Shown piece by piece: positions 34,274 through 46,516 of a stretch of 64,000 nt of DNA (position 1 is the first letter of the stretch; each line of letters begins with the position of its first letter). The DNA lies in the NCBI RefSeq assembly GCF_004379255.2, contig NC_056047.1, forward strand, positions 21,714,293-21,778,292, in the 5' to 3' direction. The DNA comes from Salvia splendens. Its lineage: Eukaryota > Streptophyta > Magnoliopsida > Lamiales > Lamiaceae. Below the pieces are notes generated by a model that was not told where the DNA came from, ran no database searches, and saw only the letters and a list, made by a program, of their open reading frames with translations. A program made the position numbers and the translations under genes.

Positions 34274-37200
34274 TAGATGTCACCACGGTTCGGGAATCGG
34301 CGTCTCCGAACCGTGAACCTGAACCGGCCCGTCGTAGCTTGGACGGTTCCGATTCCTGAATCGTGAACCGGTGGTTCACGTCAAGGTCCGGAACCGACGG
34401 TTCCTGGCCGGTTCCGGGCCGGTTTGACGGTTCATGTTTTTTTTGTTAAAATTGTAATTCAAGTAAAAAATGTAAATATACTTGCATAAATAAAATTAGA
34501 ATAATGCGAGGTACAAATACAATTTTATTGATACAAATTTCAACTATATTACAAATTACAACTTTAAAATTACAAATTACAACTTAAAATTTACAAATTA
34601 CAACTTTAAAATTATAAATTACAAAAGACTTAAAGTCTTGATTACAATTTACAAATTACATATTCGAAATAAATGGGAGAAAAAAGAAATAAAGGAAAAA
34701 GACTTGATCTCAACTTAAATTTAAAATTTTAAGTTAAGATGCCTACGTATCCTCAATGCTCAATTGCATTTTGGAATCAAAGTCCACGTAGTTCTCTTAC
34801 CTTGCTTACCTATTTGGCTTGATCGGAGGAATTGGCCTACTCTTCATCGGGGAAATGGTCTTGGTCGGGTTATACTACTTGATTGTCTCAATCCGGTTCT
34901 TCGTCTCTAATTTCGGCGGAGCACCAATCATCAAGTAACATGGTGGCTTCCATGTTTTTCCCCATGAGTCTACTTCTTCTGTCGTCCAAGACGTTGCCTC
35001 CAACACTAAAGGCGGACTCGACGGCGACAGTGGAAGCCGGAACCGAAAAGATCTCCTTGGTCATTGATGCAAGGATGGGAAAATCTTTCTCGTGTGATCC
35101 CCACCAATCTAGGATGTCGATTTGTTGGGGAACGGGACCTCCTTCTTCATCATTGAAAGAAAAGTGTGAGTCAAAATATAAATCTAACTCACTTGCCGAA
35201 TTTGCCGTCCTTCTCCGCTGCTGTAGCCGTATAGGTCCGCCAATTGAGATTGGGCGTCGGGGTCATCAACTTGGAAGAAGCCAAAGTTATGTGCTTGACG
35301 GGGGGTCTAGGTCTCACTTGGTGGGTACTATTGTACTTGGCTTCGTAATCGTGAAAGAGAGCCCACAAGTCGAACTCAAAACTTCTTTGCAGGGTTCAGA
35401 GGTGGGGGAGGTTTATTTGGAATGTTTGGGCTAGGTTTATGTTGTTGTTGTCGTCCTCGTCATTCGATTGCAAAGCTCGGAGTGGTTCAAGATCAATAGA
35501 AGCCAAATTGTTGCAATAAAATTCTAAAATTTTTAAAGTACCAACTAGTCTCCATTTTGGATCCAAAACTTTTGCAAGCAAAAAAACCGTTGGGATCTCA
35601 TTGATATACTTAAGCCATTTTTCAATTATATAATATAAAACACACATTAATTCAGGATTATTTACGGAATTTTTCATTGCAGTTTTAAAACCAAGTGATA
35701 TATACATGAAATGTTCTAAAACACGAACGGATGTGCAATAATACACACCCGATAACTCAACGGTGGCATTTCTAAAACCTTTGAATAATTTAAATAAACT
35801 CATGCTTTGATCCCAATAAGAAGAGGTAAGATATAAATCATCTACAGGGAAAGTTCTATAAAAATCAACCAAATATTTTATATGATCTAATGTAGAATGC
35901 AACATATCATATGTAGAGTTCCATCTAAAGTAAAAGTTGTGTACCTTATTTTCTTCGAATGACAATACTTCTTCCACGCCTTGCCAATATGAGGCTTCCA
36001 GTGGATCAAGGATACAGCTGTTGTAATAGGTTGAATATGACTTTGCCATAAAGACAAAACATCTTGCACACATAAATTTAAAATATGACATATACATCTT
36101 TGGTGAAAATACTTATCACTTATCACCGGGGAGCAAGCCGCAATTAATTCGGGTATACTTGCAGTGTTAGCGATTGCGTTTCAAAATCAACCGAAAATAT
36201 TTTGTTGCATAAATCATAATCATTCAAAACTTGAATAATTAAAGATGCAATTGCTTGTGCGGTGTGTAGTGAAGGAAATTGTCTAAAACCAATTAAACAT
36301 TTATTTAAAGTCCAACTATTATCTATAAAATGACATGAAATTCCCATGTAAGAATTTCTTTGGAAAGAATCCGTCCACACATCAGAGCAAATATTAACTT
36401 TGTGTCCCAAGTTAGATAAAAATTTTCCTACTTCTCTTTTTTTATCAAAAAACTACCGGTTGTTAGATCTTTGAGCAGTTGATGGGGGAATTCTTTTTGT
36501 AGCAACATTAAATGCGGTTTGCATAGTAACTTCATATTTTTTGTCATTAAAAATATTAAACGGCAAATGCTTCATTGCCACCCATCTTACCATAGCATCA
36601 GTAACATTTTTGGGATCATATTTAAATAGGGGCGTACCTGTTTGAGACGATGAGCAGGCGGTAGGGAAGTTTATTTGGCTTTGGGACTTAGTATGCCCAT
36701 ATTCCACGGGATGTTTTACCTTCAAATGGCGATGGAGAGTACCATATCCCCCACCGGTTCCAAATGGATAGACTTTCTTGCAATAGTTACAATATGCTTT
36801 GAACTCATTTGTCTCTATGGTAGTGGTCGGATCATTAGGATTTGAAATTACCACCGAGACCTTCTTGTAATGTTTGGTGAATATATCGAATTTCAACTTT
36901 GGAGGCATCTTCTTCTTTTGTCGTCCTAAAGGAGAAGGAGCATCGGCCTCCTCATCATTTTCGCCAACTTGGTCGGCGCTAGAAGGAGGGAATTGATGCG
37001 AATGCGATCCATCATCGCCTTCGTCCGAATCCGATGATAGATTCACATCATATTCGAAATGCCAAGCCGAATGTGAATGCCCCCCTTCTTGGTCGGCGAG
37101 GGCAAGTAACAAGGCCGCATTTCGATCTTCTTCCTCCTACGAAAATTATACAATTAAGTAAAAATACTAACAAAAATAAAACACATAGACACATAGATGT

Positions 37201-37988
37201 TAAAAAATGAAATTATGAATTTAATAAAAATGAATTTAAAAAAATAAAAACATATTAGAACTTACTTGCGCTCGAAGAGCGGCTCGCCTTCCCACCTCCT
37301 CCGTAACTTGTGCTCTAGTAGGGGCACGTCGACGACGAGTATCACTAAGATCTTGAGCAAATACCCTTGCCCCGATCACCACCACGGCGAGATGAAGACA
37401 TGATATTGATGGAAATTGAAAGTGGAGAATAGAGAGTAGTGTGATTGTGTGAATATGATAACGTAAACAATGTGAGTAAATTATGAGCGCAAATAACGTA
37501 AACAACTTGAGCAATTAGAGAGAATAAGGATAGAGAATAGAGAAATTGAGATTGAGAAGAGAAAGACTTGTTAACACAAGAATGGGGTGAGTAGAAATGA
37601 TAGAGGAAGGGGGTATTTATGGGGGAAAGATGTGATTAAATTAAATAAAAAAAAATCAAAAATTCAGATTTTTGAAAAACCGGCTGAACCGGCGGTTTTT
37701 TGGACGGAACCGCCGGTTTCGTCAACGGTTTTTGACGAAAACCGACGGTTCGGCTGACGGTTTCTGAAAAGGCTAGTGTGTAGGTCGGAAATTGGCCTGA
37801 AAAGCTGTCGGAACCTCGGAACCAGCGGTTCTGACGAAACCGGCGGTTACGGTTTCCAAATAATTGGAACCTGAACCGGCCCGAGGGTACCGGCGGTTCC
37901 GGTCACGGTTCGAACTGTCGCCGACGGTTCCGGTTCGGAATCGCCGGTGACGGTTCCGGGCCGGTTCGGTTCGGTTTGGGGACGTCTG
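34274..37988 (-). mobile_element. hAT DNA transposon with complete ends
   Basis: 8-bp target duplication GGTAGAAT at 34266-34273 and 37989-37996. Ends TAGATGTCACCA and, in reverse complement, CAGACGTCCCCA form short imperfect inverted repeats in the hAT style. Subterminal regions (34289-34430 and 37680-37980) are packed with ACCGG/GGTTC words in both orientations, probable transposase-binding sites. The 3715-bp body encodes a BED/hAT transposase on the minus strand, now broken. Confidence 0.9.
34888..37401 (-). pseudogene. hAT transposase (BED zinc finger, hAT C-terminal dimerisation), mutated
   Basis: Cut-and-paste transposase of the plant RICESLEEPER/DAYSLEEPER-like type. Likely first exon from 37401 (MSSSRRGG) with a GTAAGT donor near 37262; the second begins near 37136. 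A BED-type finger is visible (FKAYCNYCKKV...LHRHLKVKH). Later parts: ICSDVWTDSFQRNSYMGIS, CICHILNLCVQDVL, FRWNSTYDMLHS, and the C-terminal dimer region STVAVESAFSVGGNVLDDRR ending at a stop at 34888. Breaks: a frame change in exon 1 (about 37370), TAG at 36453-36455, a frame change near 36180 and another near 36050. Several independent lesions mean it is inactive, although the ends could still be mobilised in trans. Confidence 0.85.
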
Positions 37989-38639
37989 GGTAGAATGGAG
38001 GATAAAAAAAAGTGCGTAGCTGGAGCTTATGTAATTAGGACCGATGGTTATAAATTAAGAGACGGAAAAAGATGTTCGGTTAGATTCTTGTCATAATCAG
38101 GTTGGTATAAATTATATTTTTAATTTTACAAGTGCTATGTGGTTGATTTCTATGTGTTAAATTGAAGTGAATATTTGGTTTATATGATGGAATATGATAT
38201 GAATATATGATTTATGTAAGAGATATATTTATATATTGTATTAGAATTATTTGATAAAATATAATATGCATGTTGTAACGCTCAAACCCGGCTCAGAAGA
38301 TACGGTTAAGACCATTGTCAATCCTCCAATTAGTATTTAAATTTTTTTATTTGCCTAATTAAAACACTTCACAAGAGAGAAAAAAAAAACAAACTTACTT
38401 TAACATAATCATTAGTACTTTAAAACACACAAACGAAATATTGTAGAAAAAAAACTTAGGAACAACAAAGAAAACAACTCTCGAACTTTTACCCCCTAAA
38501 GTAAAGTATCGATGTTTTTTATAAAAAAAATGAAACAACGTTAGTCACCAGCTACGACTCCATACACGCACGATGACTAGTGTTGTTACGCTATACAACA
38601 AAAGATATTTCCCCTTCAAAAAGTGTAAGTATATGCCAC
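37989..38639. other. intergenic DNA between hAT and Copia remnant
   Basis: AT-rich, no gene or structured repeat identified. Confidence 0.45.
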
Positions 38640-38670
38640 TGGAGTTTTAGTTCAAAAAGAGTCGGATGTG

Positions 38671-40988
38671 CTATCGTGCCAAAATCCCTCGGTCTCTTTT
38701 TTCCTTGCTGAAACTACAAAAGAAAGTGAAGGGAAGTGAAATTACTTCCTCTTCAAAAACAACATTCTTCATACCATCTTCCCCCCCCAAACTCAACTTC
38801 CTCAAAGAACCTTGCATTATTCGTCTCAAAAAATGATTTAGTTGTGGGATCATAGAACTTGAAACCCCTTGACCGCTCAGGATAACCTACAAAGTAACAA
38901 CTTACCGTTTTAGGGTCCAATTTATGCTCGTGTGGCCTATAAGGCCGAGCTTCTGCTGGACAACCCCAAACATGTAAATGACCTAAGCTGGGCTTTTTGC
39001 CCATCCACAATTCATAAGGGGTTACGGCAGTTGCTTTAGTAGGTACACGGTTTAGGATGTATGTTGCGGTCTTAAGTGCCTCTCCCCAAAGGGATTCTGG
39101 CAAAGTAGAATGACTAATCATGCTTCTAACCATATTCTTGAGGGTTCTATTTCGTCTTTCAGCAACACCATTCATGGTAGGACTACCAGGCATTGTGTAC
39201 TGGGGAACGATTCCACATTCCTCTAGGAATCTGGCAAAAGGTCCTGGACGTTGTTCACCTGAGCCGTCATATCTACCATAGTATTCTCTACCACGGTCAG
39301 ATCTGACGTTCTTAATTCTTTTGCCAAGTTGATTTTCAACCTCGGCCTTGTAACTATTGAACGTATCCAGTGCTTGAGATTTTTCACTTATTAGATATAA
39401 ATAACCATATCTGGAATAATCGTCTATGAACGTAATAAAATATCGTTGACCATTCCAAGAAGCAGTAGGGAACGGTCCACAGATATCTGTATGGATAAGT
39501 TCTAAGACGTCTGTAGTCCGATTGGCTTCAAATCTCCTAATGTTTGTTTGTTTCCCCTTAATGCACTCAACACAGACTTGAAAGTCTGCCATATTAGGAA
39601 TGGTAAGAATTCCATCTGATACAAGTCTTTCTATTCTCCGTTTGGAGATATGACCTAAACGTTTGTGCCAAATTGTAGCAGAATTCTCACTCATTAATTT
39701 ACGCTTTGTACCTTGTGAGTTCACATGCAGGGCTTCATTAAATGAAGTAATAGTATTAAGCAAATAAAGATTATCACCATAAGAAAGAGAACCGGTGCCA
39801 ACCAAAGTTGAATTTAGATAAAGACTAAATTTACCATTTCTAAATGAACAAGTGTAACCGAATTTGTCCAATACAGAAATAGTAATTAAATTCCGTCTAA
39901 ATGACGGTACAACAAATGTCTGTTCTAAATCCAAATAACAACCAGTTTTTAATAATAATCTAAATGTGCCTATTGCCTCCACTTCAACTTGTTTGCCATC
40001 ACCTACATAGATGGATCTTTCAGCATCAATCGGCTTTCGGCACTGGAGGCAACCCTGCATGGACACACTTATGTGAGTAGTAGCACCAGAATCTAACCAC
40101 CAAGTATGTCCAGGTACAGAAGCTAAATTAACTTCTGAACAAACATAAGTGAAAAATGTACCCTTCTTCACGCGCCAAGCGTGATATTCTTCACAATCAT
40201 TCTTCTTGTGTCCATCTTTCTTGCAAAAGAAGCAAACTGAACCTGATCTTTCCTTCTTAAACTGTTTTGCAGATGGACCCGCAACATTTCTGGAGGAATC
40301 GGGAAGAATCCTCTTCCCCTTAGCGAACTCGGAAAGAATCCTCTTTCCCTTGTCCTTTCCTCGTTTCGCCCTATAGCTTGTTGCTAAGTGAGCACTTTCC
40401 GTCTTACTTTGCTTCAACCTCTCTTCCTCTTGAACACAATGAGAAATCAACTCATTCAATGACCATTTATCCTTCAAAGTATTATAACTAACTTTGAAGT
40501 GATCAAATTGGTGATGAAGAGATATCATAACCAAATGCACTATTTGATCGTCAAATTTAGTGTCGTAAGCTTTGAAGCAGTGTTTGACATTTCCATAATG
40601 TGCTCCCTAATTTCCCCTCGGTCATTATACCTCATAGTCACAAGTTTATGCATCAATGAAGCCGTTTCGGCCTTTTCATTGCTTGCGAAATTCATATCAA
40701 TGGCCTCGAGGAATTCCTTAGCAGTTGCTTCTTTCAGGACAGTACCACGAAAGTTTTCAGGGTGGCATGTTGCATAATCATAAGACTCATGCGATTGGAG
40801 TGTTCACACCTCTCAAAATTCCGTTTATCCTCATCGGAGCTTTCATCGGTAAGAGGGGCGAGTTGCTCCGTCCAAAGTGCATAGTCTAAATTTGCAATCC
40901 CCAAACCAATCAATACCTTGCTTCTCCACGATGCATAGGTATTGCCTTTTAGTACAGGAATGGAATTTAGAAATAACAAGTAGGACAA
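38671..40988 (-). pseudogene. Copia gag-protease-integrase, truncated
   Basis: Gag N-terminal part at 40988-40734 (LKGNTYASWRSKVLIGLG); frame changes near 40740 and 40570 (both consistent with one-base losses); then a long open frame from 40540 to 38753. In order it has the zinc knuckle [14 protein letters not shown], protease [15 protein letters not shown]-pre-integrase [17 protein letters not shown] and the integrase core ([32 protein letters not shown]). The D-D-E pattern of integrase looks complete. A run of eight Gs near 38770 shifts the frame so the open frame ends early; the other frame continues to 38671. RT and RNase H are absent. Confidence 0.85.
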
Positions 40989-42318
40989 TAATTAGCTCAC
41001 GTAAATAATAAGTAAATAAATTAAATGATGACAATTCCCATTTCAAGATGTCGGCACAACATTAAAATTTCATCTTTGGACAAAATAATAACTCGCAAGT
41101 GACTTCTTAATATGTAGTAATCAAATATAGATAATCATTTCCTGTCAAACAATAAGTCTTCCTTTGTGCCGACTTAGTGTCCACAATGACTTAAGGATAA
41201 TCTCATATTATTACCACAAAGTACACAAGAAACACGGCCAAATAACAATCTTCCTTTGGGCCGATTAACTATTCGCATGTATTTCAAGTATACAAATAAC
41301 CTCTACATTCCAAATAAAATTAATCTACACATCAGAGCCCACTTTGGCGAGTTAATGCTTTAATTAATTCATTTAGAATAATAGACAATAAAATCTTAAG
41401 TCATTATTCAATTAATTACTACTTCATGACTAAAACATTCAAATACGATTGTTTTAAGTAATTGTTTGTACAAATACAAACAAACGACTAATAAATTAAA
41501 ATCAAATAGCAACAAATTTTTGTGGCCCAATAAAATTAAATCACGGCCCTTAAAAAATAATGATTATAAGTGGCCCAAACATTTTATAAAACTATGGCCC
41601 AAGAGAAGAAATAATTGGTTGCTATTTAAACAATATAGCATTGAGCCCAAACATTAAAACTAGAATCTGAAATCAGTTTTTCTGTAACGGTGGTCGCGTC
41701 TTTTCACAAAGTAAGGCACTGTTTCACCACCACAACCGCCGTCAACCGCTGCGACGTTGCCGGAGACTTGGCGACGTCGCCGTTCACCGGAATAAATGGA
41801 CGGTGGTCAGATTTAATTGAAAACAGATTAATAAACTTTGATTTCAATAAAAATTTGACAGATTACTGAAACTATCAAATTTTCAATCTGGGCTTCAAGC
41901 CTTTTCTCGAACATACGAGTGCAGAAATTTGAAGAAACCAACATAAAATTTTGATTTGAAATTCTCCAAAGGAACTGGAATGAAGTTGGAGACCAGATAT
42001 TCAAAAAATCAAATCGTAACAAATTTCACGCAAATCATTCAAAAAATTAGTAATCTCATTACAGAAAAATCAATAAAGGAATTGATTAACCGAACACACA
42101 GCAATGAAATATGAATTCTCAATCCATAAACCAAACACATATCGGTGCGTACATAAACAATCAACTATTTAGTTGAAAAACTTGTGAATGAATTGCAAAA
42201 GAAAACTTCATAATTTTCGTTCGAAAATTCTTCAACAATTTGAACGCATAATTTTCATAAACCGAATCCAACATAGAATTATAAATCAACGAATTATCAA
42301 TTCGTTCCAACATGTATT

Positions 42319-42331
42319 GGCTCTGATACCA
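42319..42331 (-). promoter_or_regulatory. primer-binding site, initiator tRNA-Met type
   Basis: Minus-strand TGGTATCAGAGCC, two bases inside the LTR. This is the standard complement of the plant initiator tRNA-Met 3' end used by many Copia elements. Confidence 0.9.
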
Positions 42332-42333
42332 AT

Positions 42334-42929
42334 TGTTGGAATCAAATTAATGATTCACATAATTCATCACACAAATCATACATGTTGAATAAGATTGATA
42401 AACTTAAAGCGGAAGCGTACATGGATTTGGATTCATGATGTTGATGATTCTGAAGTATGGAAATTAGTCTTCCAAGTGACAACGCTCTCTCACAGATTCT
42501 CTGTAATCTGTGAAGTCTTGAAAATACGTCTGATTAACAGGAATGGGAATCTGTTAACCTATTTATAGGTTGCACTTGGGGACCATAACCATGTATTTAG
42601 AGAATAAGTCCCTAACTTTATTATAACTTTAATTTCACCCATAACAAAATTAAAGTTATCCAAAGTAGTATCTGCACAACAGTCCTCATACTTTATAGAT
42701 AATCGATTGACCCTATAAATTATATAACCTTAGTAGATCACGTAATCGGGTCAATCAATAAATAGTCATAAATATTATACAATCTTTAGACTATTATGTT
42801 GGACCATATTAAAATGTTTAAGTCATTCAAAAACTATCCTCTAGTGGGAAATAAAATAAAACAATTCTATGATAAATTCTGAGTAATTTATTTTCTAAAA
42901 GATTGAGCTCCTACCTTATTTTTGCAACA
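42334..42929 (-). repeat. Copia 5' LTR (596 bp)
   Basis: On the plus strand it runs TGTTGGAATC...TTTTGCAACA, with 5-bp inverted tips TGTTG/CAACA. It ends directly against the primer-binding site on the inner side. A TATA-like ATTTATAGG lies near 42562. No matching 3' copy is in the window. Confidence 0.8.
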
Positions 42930-44319
42930 ACTCAAATTAGATGTGCTTCAAGCCCTAAGCCTCAAACTTTTCTAGGTAAAGATGAAATAAGGGAGAAAAG
43001 TGGTACTCTAGTCATGTGGGGTTGTAGACAGATGAGTATACAAGTGTTGATCGGAGCCGGAGAGTGAATTGGCGTTGGACAGAGGTAGAAAGAGAGAGAG
43101 GTGTTGTTCTATAAGAGATAACTATGTGTTTGTGTGCGTAAAAGTGTGATTCAGGACGAGTGTTGAGAGAGAGATTTATATTCTTTCTCAAAATAAAACA
43201 CTTAGGCCAATTTTGTGGGTTTCCCATTATTTATTTATTTTTATTTTTTTTCCTTTTAAAAGTAATAAAGTAAACCAAAAAAAACTTAACTCTAATTTAA
43301 GAAAAAAAACTATAGCTCAAAAGTTCCTATAAACTCTAGGCCCAAAAAAAAGTGGGTCATTATTGATAGAATTGATATGATTTACATATCGTGTTGAAAG
43401 TACATGTATCATGTAATTAAAGAAGATATGTGACAGTATTGCTTTGGATCTGATATACAATGGCAATGGACTTACGGGTCATATACAATGATAATGGACC
43501 TACGGGTCAAATAAAAGAGCAAAGAAGGACCTTCGTGGAAATGTCAATACAAAAAGCAAAGAGGAGCCTTCATGGAAAGGTCAATACCAAAGAGGGACCT
43601 TCGTGGAAAGGTCAAATAAATAAAAGGGACCTACGGGTCGTATACAATGAAAATCACGGGCAAATACCAAGCTTGATCCGTCACATAATTATAATAACAG
43701 ACAAAGAGGCATATGCATATGGATATGAAATTGTTTATGATATTTGTTGTATATTTTGTATGATTGTATTTGTTGTTTTGTAAGAAAATGAAGAAAGAGT
43801 AAAGTAAGAGAAAGGAAAAAGTAAAGATGATGTTGTTTCTATTTTAGAAACGTTTCTTTTTTTAAATGGGATAGAAAGAATATTTATAAATTATAAATGT
43901 GTACGTCGGAGGGGTTGAGGTGTGACATTCAAGTTTTACTGTCGATTCTCACGTTATGAACACAATGATTCAGGTTTCTAATCTATTTGTGAGGTTAAAA
44001 AAATGAAAATTACAGTAAAAGTTCAAAATTGAAGTTCGGAAGAATTAGACCATATTAACGGTCTTCTGACCCAAAGTTAGTGGTCAATGGGTGTCCAACA
44101 GTTTGTTGCGGCAAAACGCAAGAGCCTCCATCCCTCCCAGCGGTCCGCTGAGACGAAGTAAAAGGTCCACCGTGTTTGACGACGAGAGTCCATAACCAAG
44201 TCAGTAGTCCGCTGAGTTTGGGCGGAGAGTGTGAAGGTGTGCAAAGAACTGTGTGCGTCGTGTGCACGCGTCTTCCCCAACAAAGATATTTATAAGTTCC
44301 CGAGCTTCCCAAAATACTA
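42930..44319. other. intergenic DNA with a short tandem-repeat block
   Basis: No gene supported. Overlapping open frames at about 44055-44312 show no family motif. See the repeat block at 43465-43660. Confidence 0.4.
43465..43660. repeat. degenerate ~33-bp tandem repeat
   Basis: Variants of GGACCTTCGTGGAAAGGTCAA and GGACCTACGGGTCAAATA recur about six times, separated by AAAGAG-type spacers. Several units contain a short inverted repeat (GGACC...GGTC). Non-coding as far as I can see. Confidence 0.6.
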
Positions 44320-44529
44320 CTCCCTCCGTTCCACTCAAGATGTCCACATTCTTGAGTGACACGGGAATTTAGGAGGTGTTGTTGGTTGGACTAAATATAG
44401 AGAAAAATGTAATTCAATATTTTAATGATGAGAGGGGAGAGTGGGATTATTTCCAAATATAGAAAGTGGACATCTCGAGTGTGACAAACTAAAAAGAAAA
44501 AGTGGACATCTTAAATGGGGCTAAGGGAG
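44320..44529. mobile_element. Stowaway-like MITE
   Basis: Left end CTCCCTCCGTTCC, right end GGGGCTAAGGGAG, TA on both sides (44318-44319, 44530-44531). The subterminal word AAGATGTCCAC appears inverted as GTGGACATCTT on the right. Non-coding. Confidence 0.8.
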
Positions 44530-44936
44530 TATGAATTAGTATATGGAAGTGCGAATATCAATCCCACGAGGAATGGTGATATGAACAAGAATGAGTTACA
44601 CATTAGAGAAGATTGGTCATGTAGTCATGCTTTAACTTGGGTTGGGAACAATCTACTTGCATAAAATAAACTATCCAACTAAGTAGTGAGAACTTGGGTG
44701 AGCTACCTTAAAATAGGTTACATAGAGAACACGGATAAGCTATGTAAAAGGACTAGTAAACAAGTACACAACTTGAGAAAGTAATCAAGTAATTTGTACT
44801 GACACGTAAATAAGCATGGAATGGAAACAATTTTTTTTCCAGACATTCTCTATCCTAAGCATGGTATACTTCCTCGGGAATGATGGTTTGCCCTATTGGA
44901 AACTACATGTTGCAGAGACTTAACCCTAATGTCATA

Positions 44937-45073
44937 CTCCATTCGTCCCATTGAAGATGACTCACTTTCCTTTTTGGTTTGTCCCAACCAAGATGACTCG
45001 TTACTAAAAATGGAATCATCTTTATCTCTACTTTATCCCCCCTCTCTTACTTTACTTTCTTCACTTAACATAC
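44937..45073. mobile_element. Stowaway-like MITE, left half (split by Copia)
   Basis: Begins CTCCATTCGTCCCATTGAAG after TA (44935-44936) and stops at the Copia target site CATAC. Its other half lies at 51946-52014, where the right end CTTCCTTGGACGGAGGGAG is complementary to this left end. Confidence 0.8.
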
Positions 45074-45956
45074 TGTTGGTTTCTGGGATTACAAAAGATA
45101 AAAGCCGGGCGTAATACAATCCCAAAGAAGGAATACAAAAGGAGAAACTGAACTAAAAATTACAACTGAAATTGAAACAGTAACCGTGAATAAGTTTAGC
45201 CGAGTCAAGGAGGCCTCTTCCCGCAAGACGAGATACGCCCCGGTAGTGCTCTCGGTTTGACTTGTCGTCCCCAAAGGTAAAACGGCTACGTCTCTGGTGA
45301 TGCAGCACCGCAATCAACAGAGCTCCGGCGAACTGAATGGAGGAGAGGGCAGAGCTTCGACAGAAAGACAATGCAGAGAGAGGGAGAGACCTTATGCTTG
45401 TGTAATATGTGTCTAATGCAGTGGAATGGCTAACCTATTTATAGGCCAAGCCACCATGCAGGGTCAACCAAGCCATGAAGGCTCATCATGGCAGATTCGT
45501 AACCGCCGATGGTTACGAGCGGGCGGGCACGGGCACGGGCACGGGCTCGGGCTCGGGCTCGGGCTCGGGGGCGGGCGGCGGCGGCGGCGCGCGCGTGTGC
45601 GCGCGTGTGGGCTCTTTCACCCATCTTGGTCCACTATAATTATTAACTAACATAAAGTCACTTAATTTAAACACATTAAAATATGTGTTACTCCTCCTAT
45701 GTGGGATAATTAACACTAGTTAATTATTCCCTAAGCTCCAACTCCAAGCTTTAATTAAAAGCTAATTATGTCCAACTTTAATCCACCATTTCTCACTCAC
45801 CGGAAATCGGATTTGAGAATGTGAATATACTACATTTATCTACGTAAAAGGTAGATCGACGCTATATCATTTAAATTCACAAAATTAAATGTCTCGTCAC
45901 TTTTATTATTTGGTCAAAATCCATTGACCGGACATATTTAATCCATGATTTTTACA
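45074..45956 (-). repeat. Copia 3' LTR (883 bp)
   Basis: On the plus strand TGTTGGTTTCTGG...CATGATTTTTACA. It contains ATTTATA at 45437-45443, i.e. a TATAAAT box on the minus strand inside a 51-bp block (45413-45463) missing from the other LTR. A GC-rich simple repeat (GGGCAC, GGGCTC, GGC units) occupies about 45522-45605. Confidence 0.9.
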
Positions 45957-45964
45957 ATCCCCCA
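45957..45964 (-). promoter_or_regulatory. polypurine tract of Copia
   Basis: Minus-strand TGGGGGAT immediately before the 3' LTR; the expected primer site for plus-strand DNA synthesis. Confidence 0.75.
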
Positions 45965-46516
45965 CATGAGTGGAAATAGCCGAATGCATATGCATGCAGA
46001 CACAAGCTCAACCCTCGAGAGGTATATAAGCATAACGATAGGTAGTTGTTGGCTTTGAACCCTCCATAGTCGACACCATCGGATACACAGGCGGCTTAGT
46101 AGCACGATGCTTTGAACTAATCCTCCACAACGTGCACCGAGACAATGGTGTTAACGCTTAAACACCTCAACCTCATCCGTTCTCACGTTTTGTGTCCATT
46201 GCGGTCTTGGACATCACTTTGGATTCATAAGTGCGTTTTATGAAGCGACCACACTTCGCACTCACATAGGTGATTCTTAATCTAGTACCTTGTCATACTT
46301 GGTCTCTTTGAGAACTCCATCTTTGAGATCCTTAAGAACCATTAAAAGTCATAGACTTAGCCTTTACCACTAGGCAAGTTCTCCAACACTCTATTGCTCT
46401 CTAGGGAATAAATATAGTTGAGTGTTTCTCATGAAATCTCATAGCTTAGTTGTCCCTTTGAACCAAGTTCTTGGGATCTCCAGTCATCATGGTTGGGTTA
46501 CCACTATGATAATTCT

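Larger units (their letters stand above)
38640..42929 (-). mobile_element. LTR/Copia retrotransposon lacking RT and 3' LTR
   Basis: In minus orientation: 5' LTR (42929-42334), primer-binding site, a leader of about 1.3 kb, gag, protease and integrase, then a loss of homology near 38640. No RT/RNase H and no second LTR to the left, so the distal half was deleted or never integrated. The left boundary is approximate. Confidence 0.85.

Noticed and set aside
34883..35434. Plus-strand open frame of 183 codons
   Set aside because: It is antisense to the hAT transposase C-terminal region, whose minus-strand frame has clear family motifs.
44055..44312. Overlapping minus-strand open frames
   Set aside because: No recognisable motif, no codon pattern or splice structure to support a gene.
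45426..45716. Gly/Arg/Ala/Pro-rich open frames on both strands in the Copia LTR
   Set aside because: They come from the GC-rich simple repeat and have no other support.
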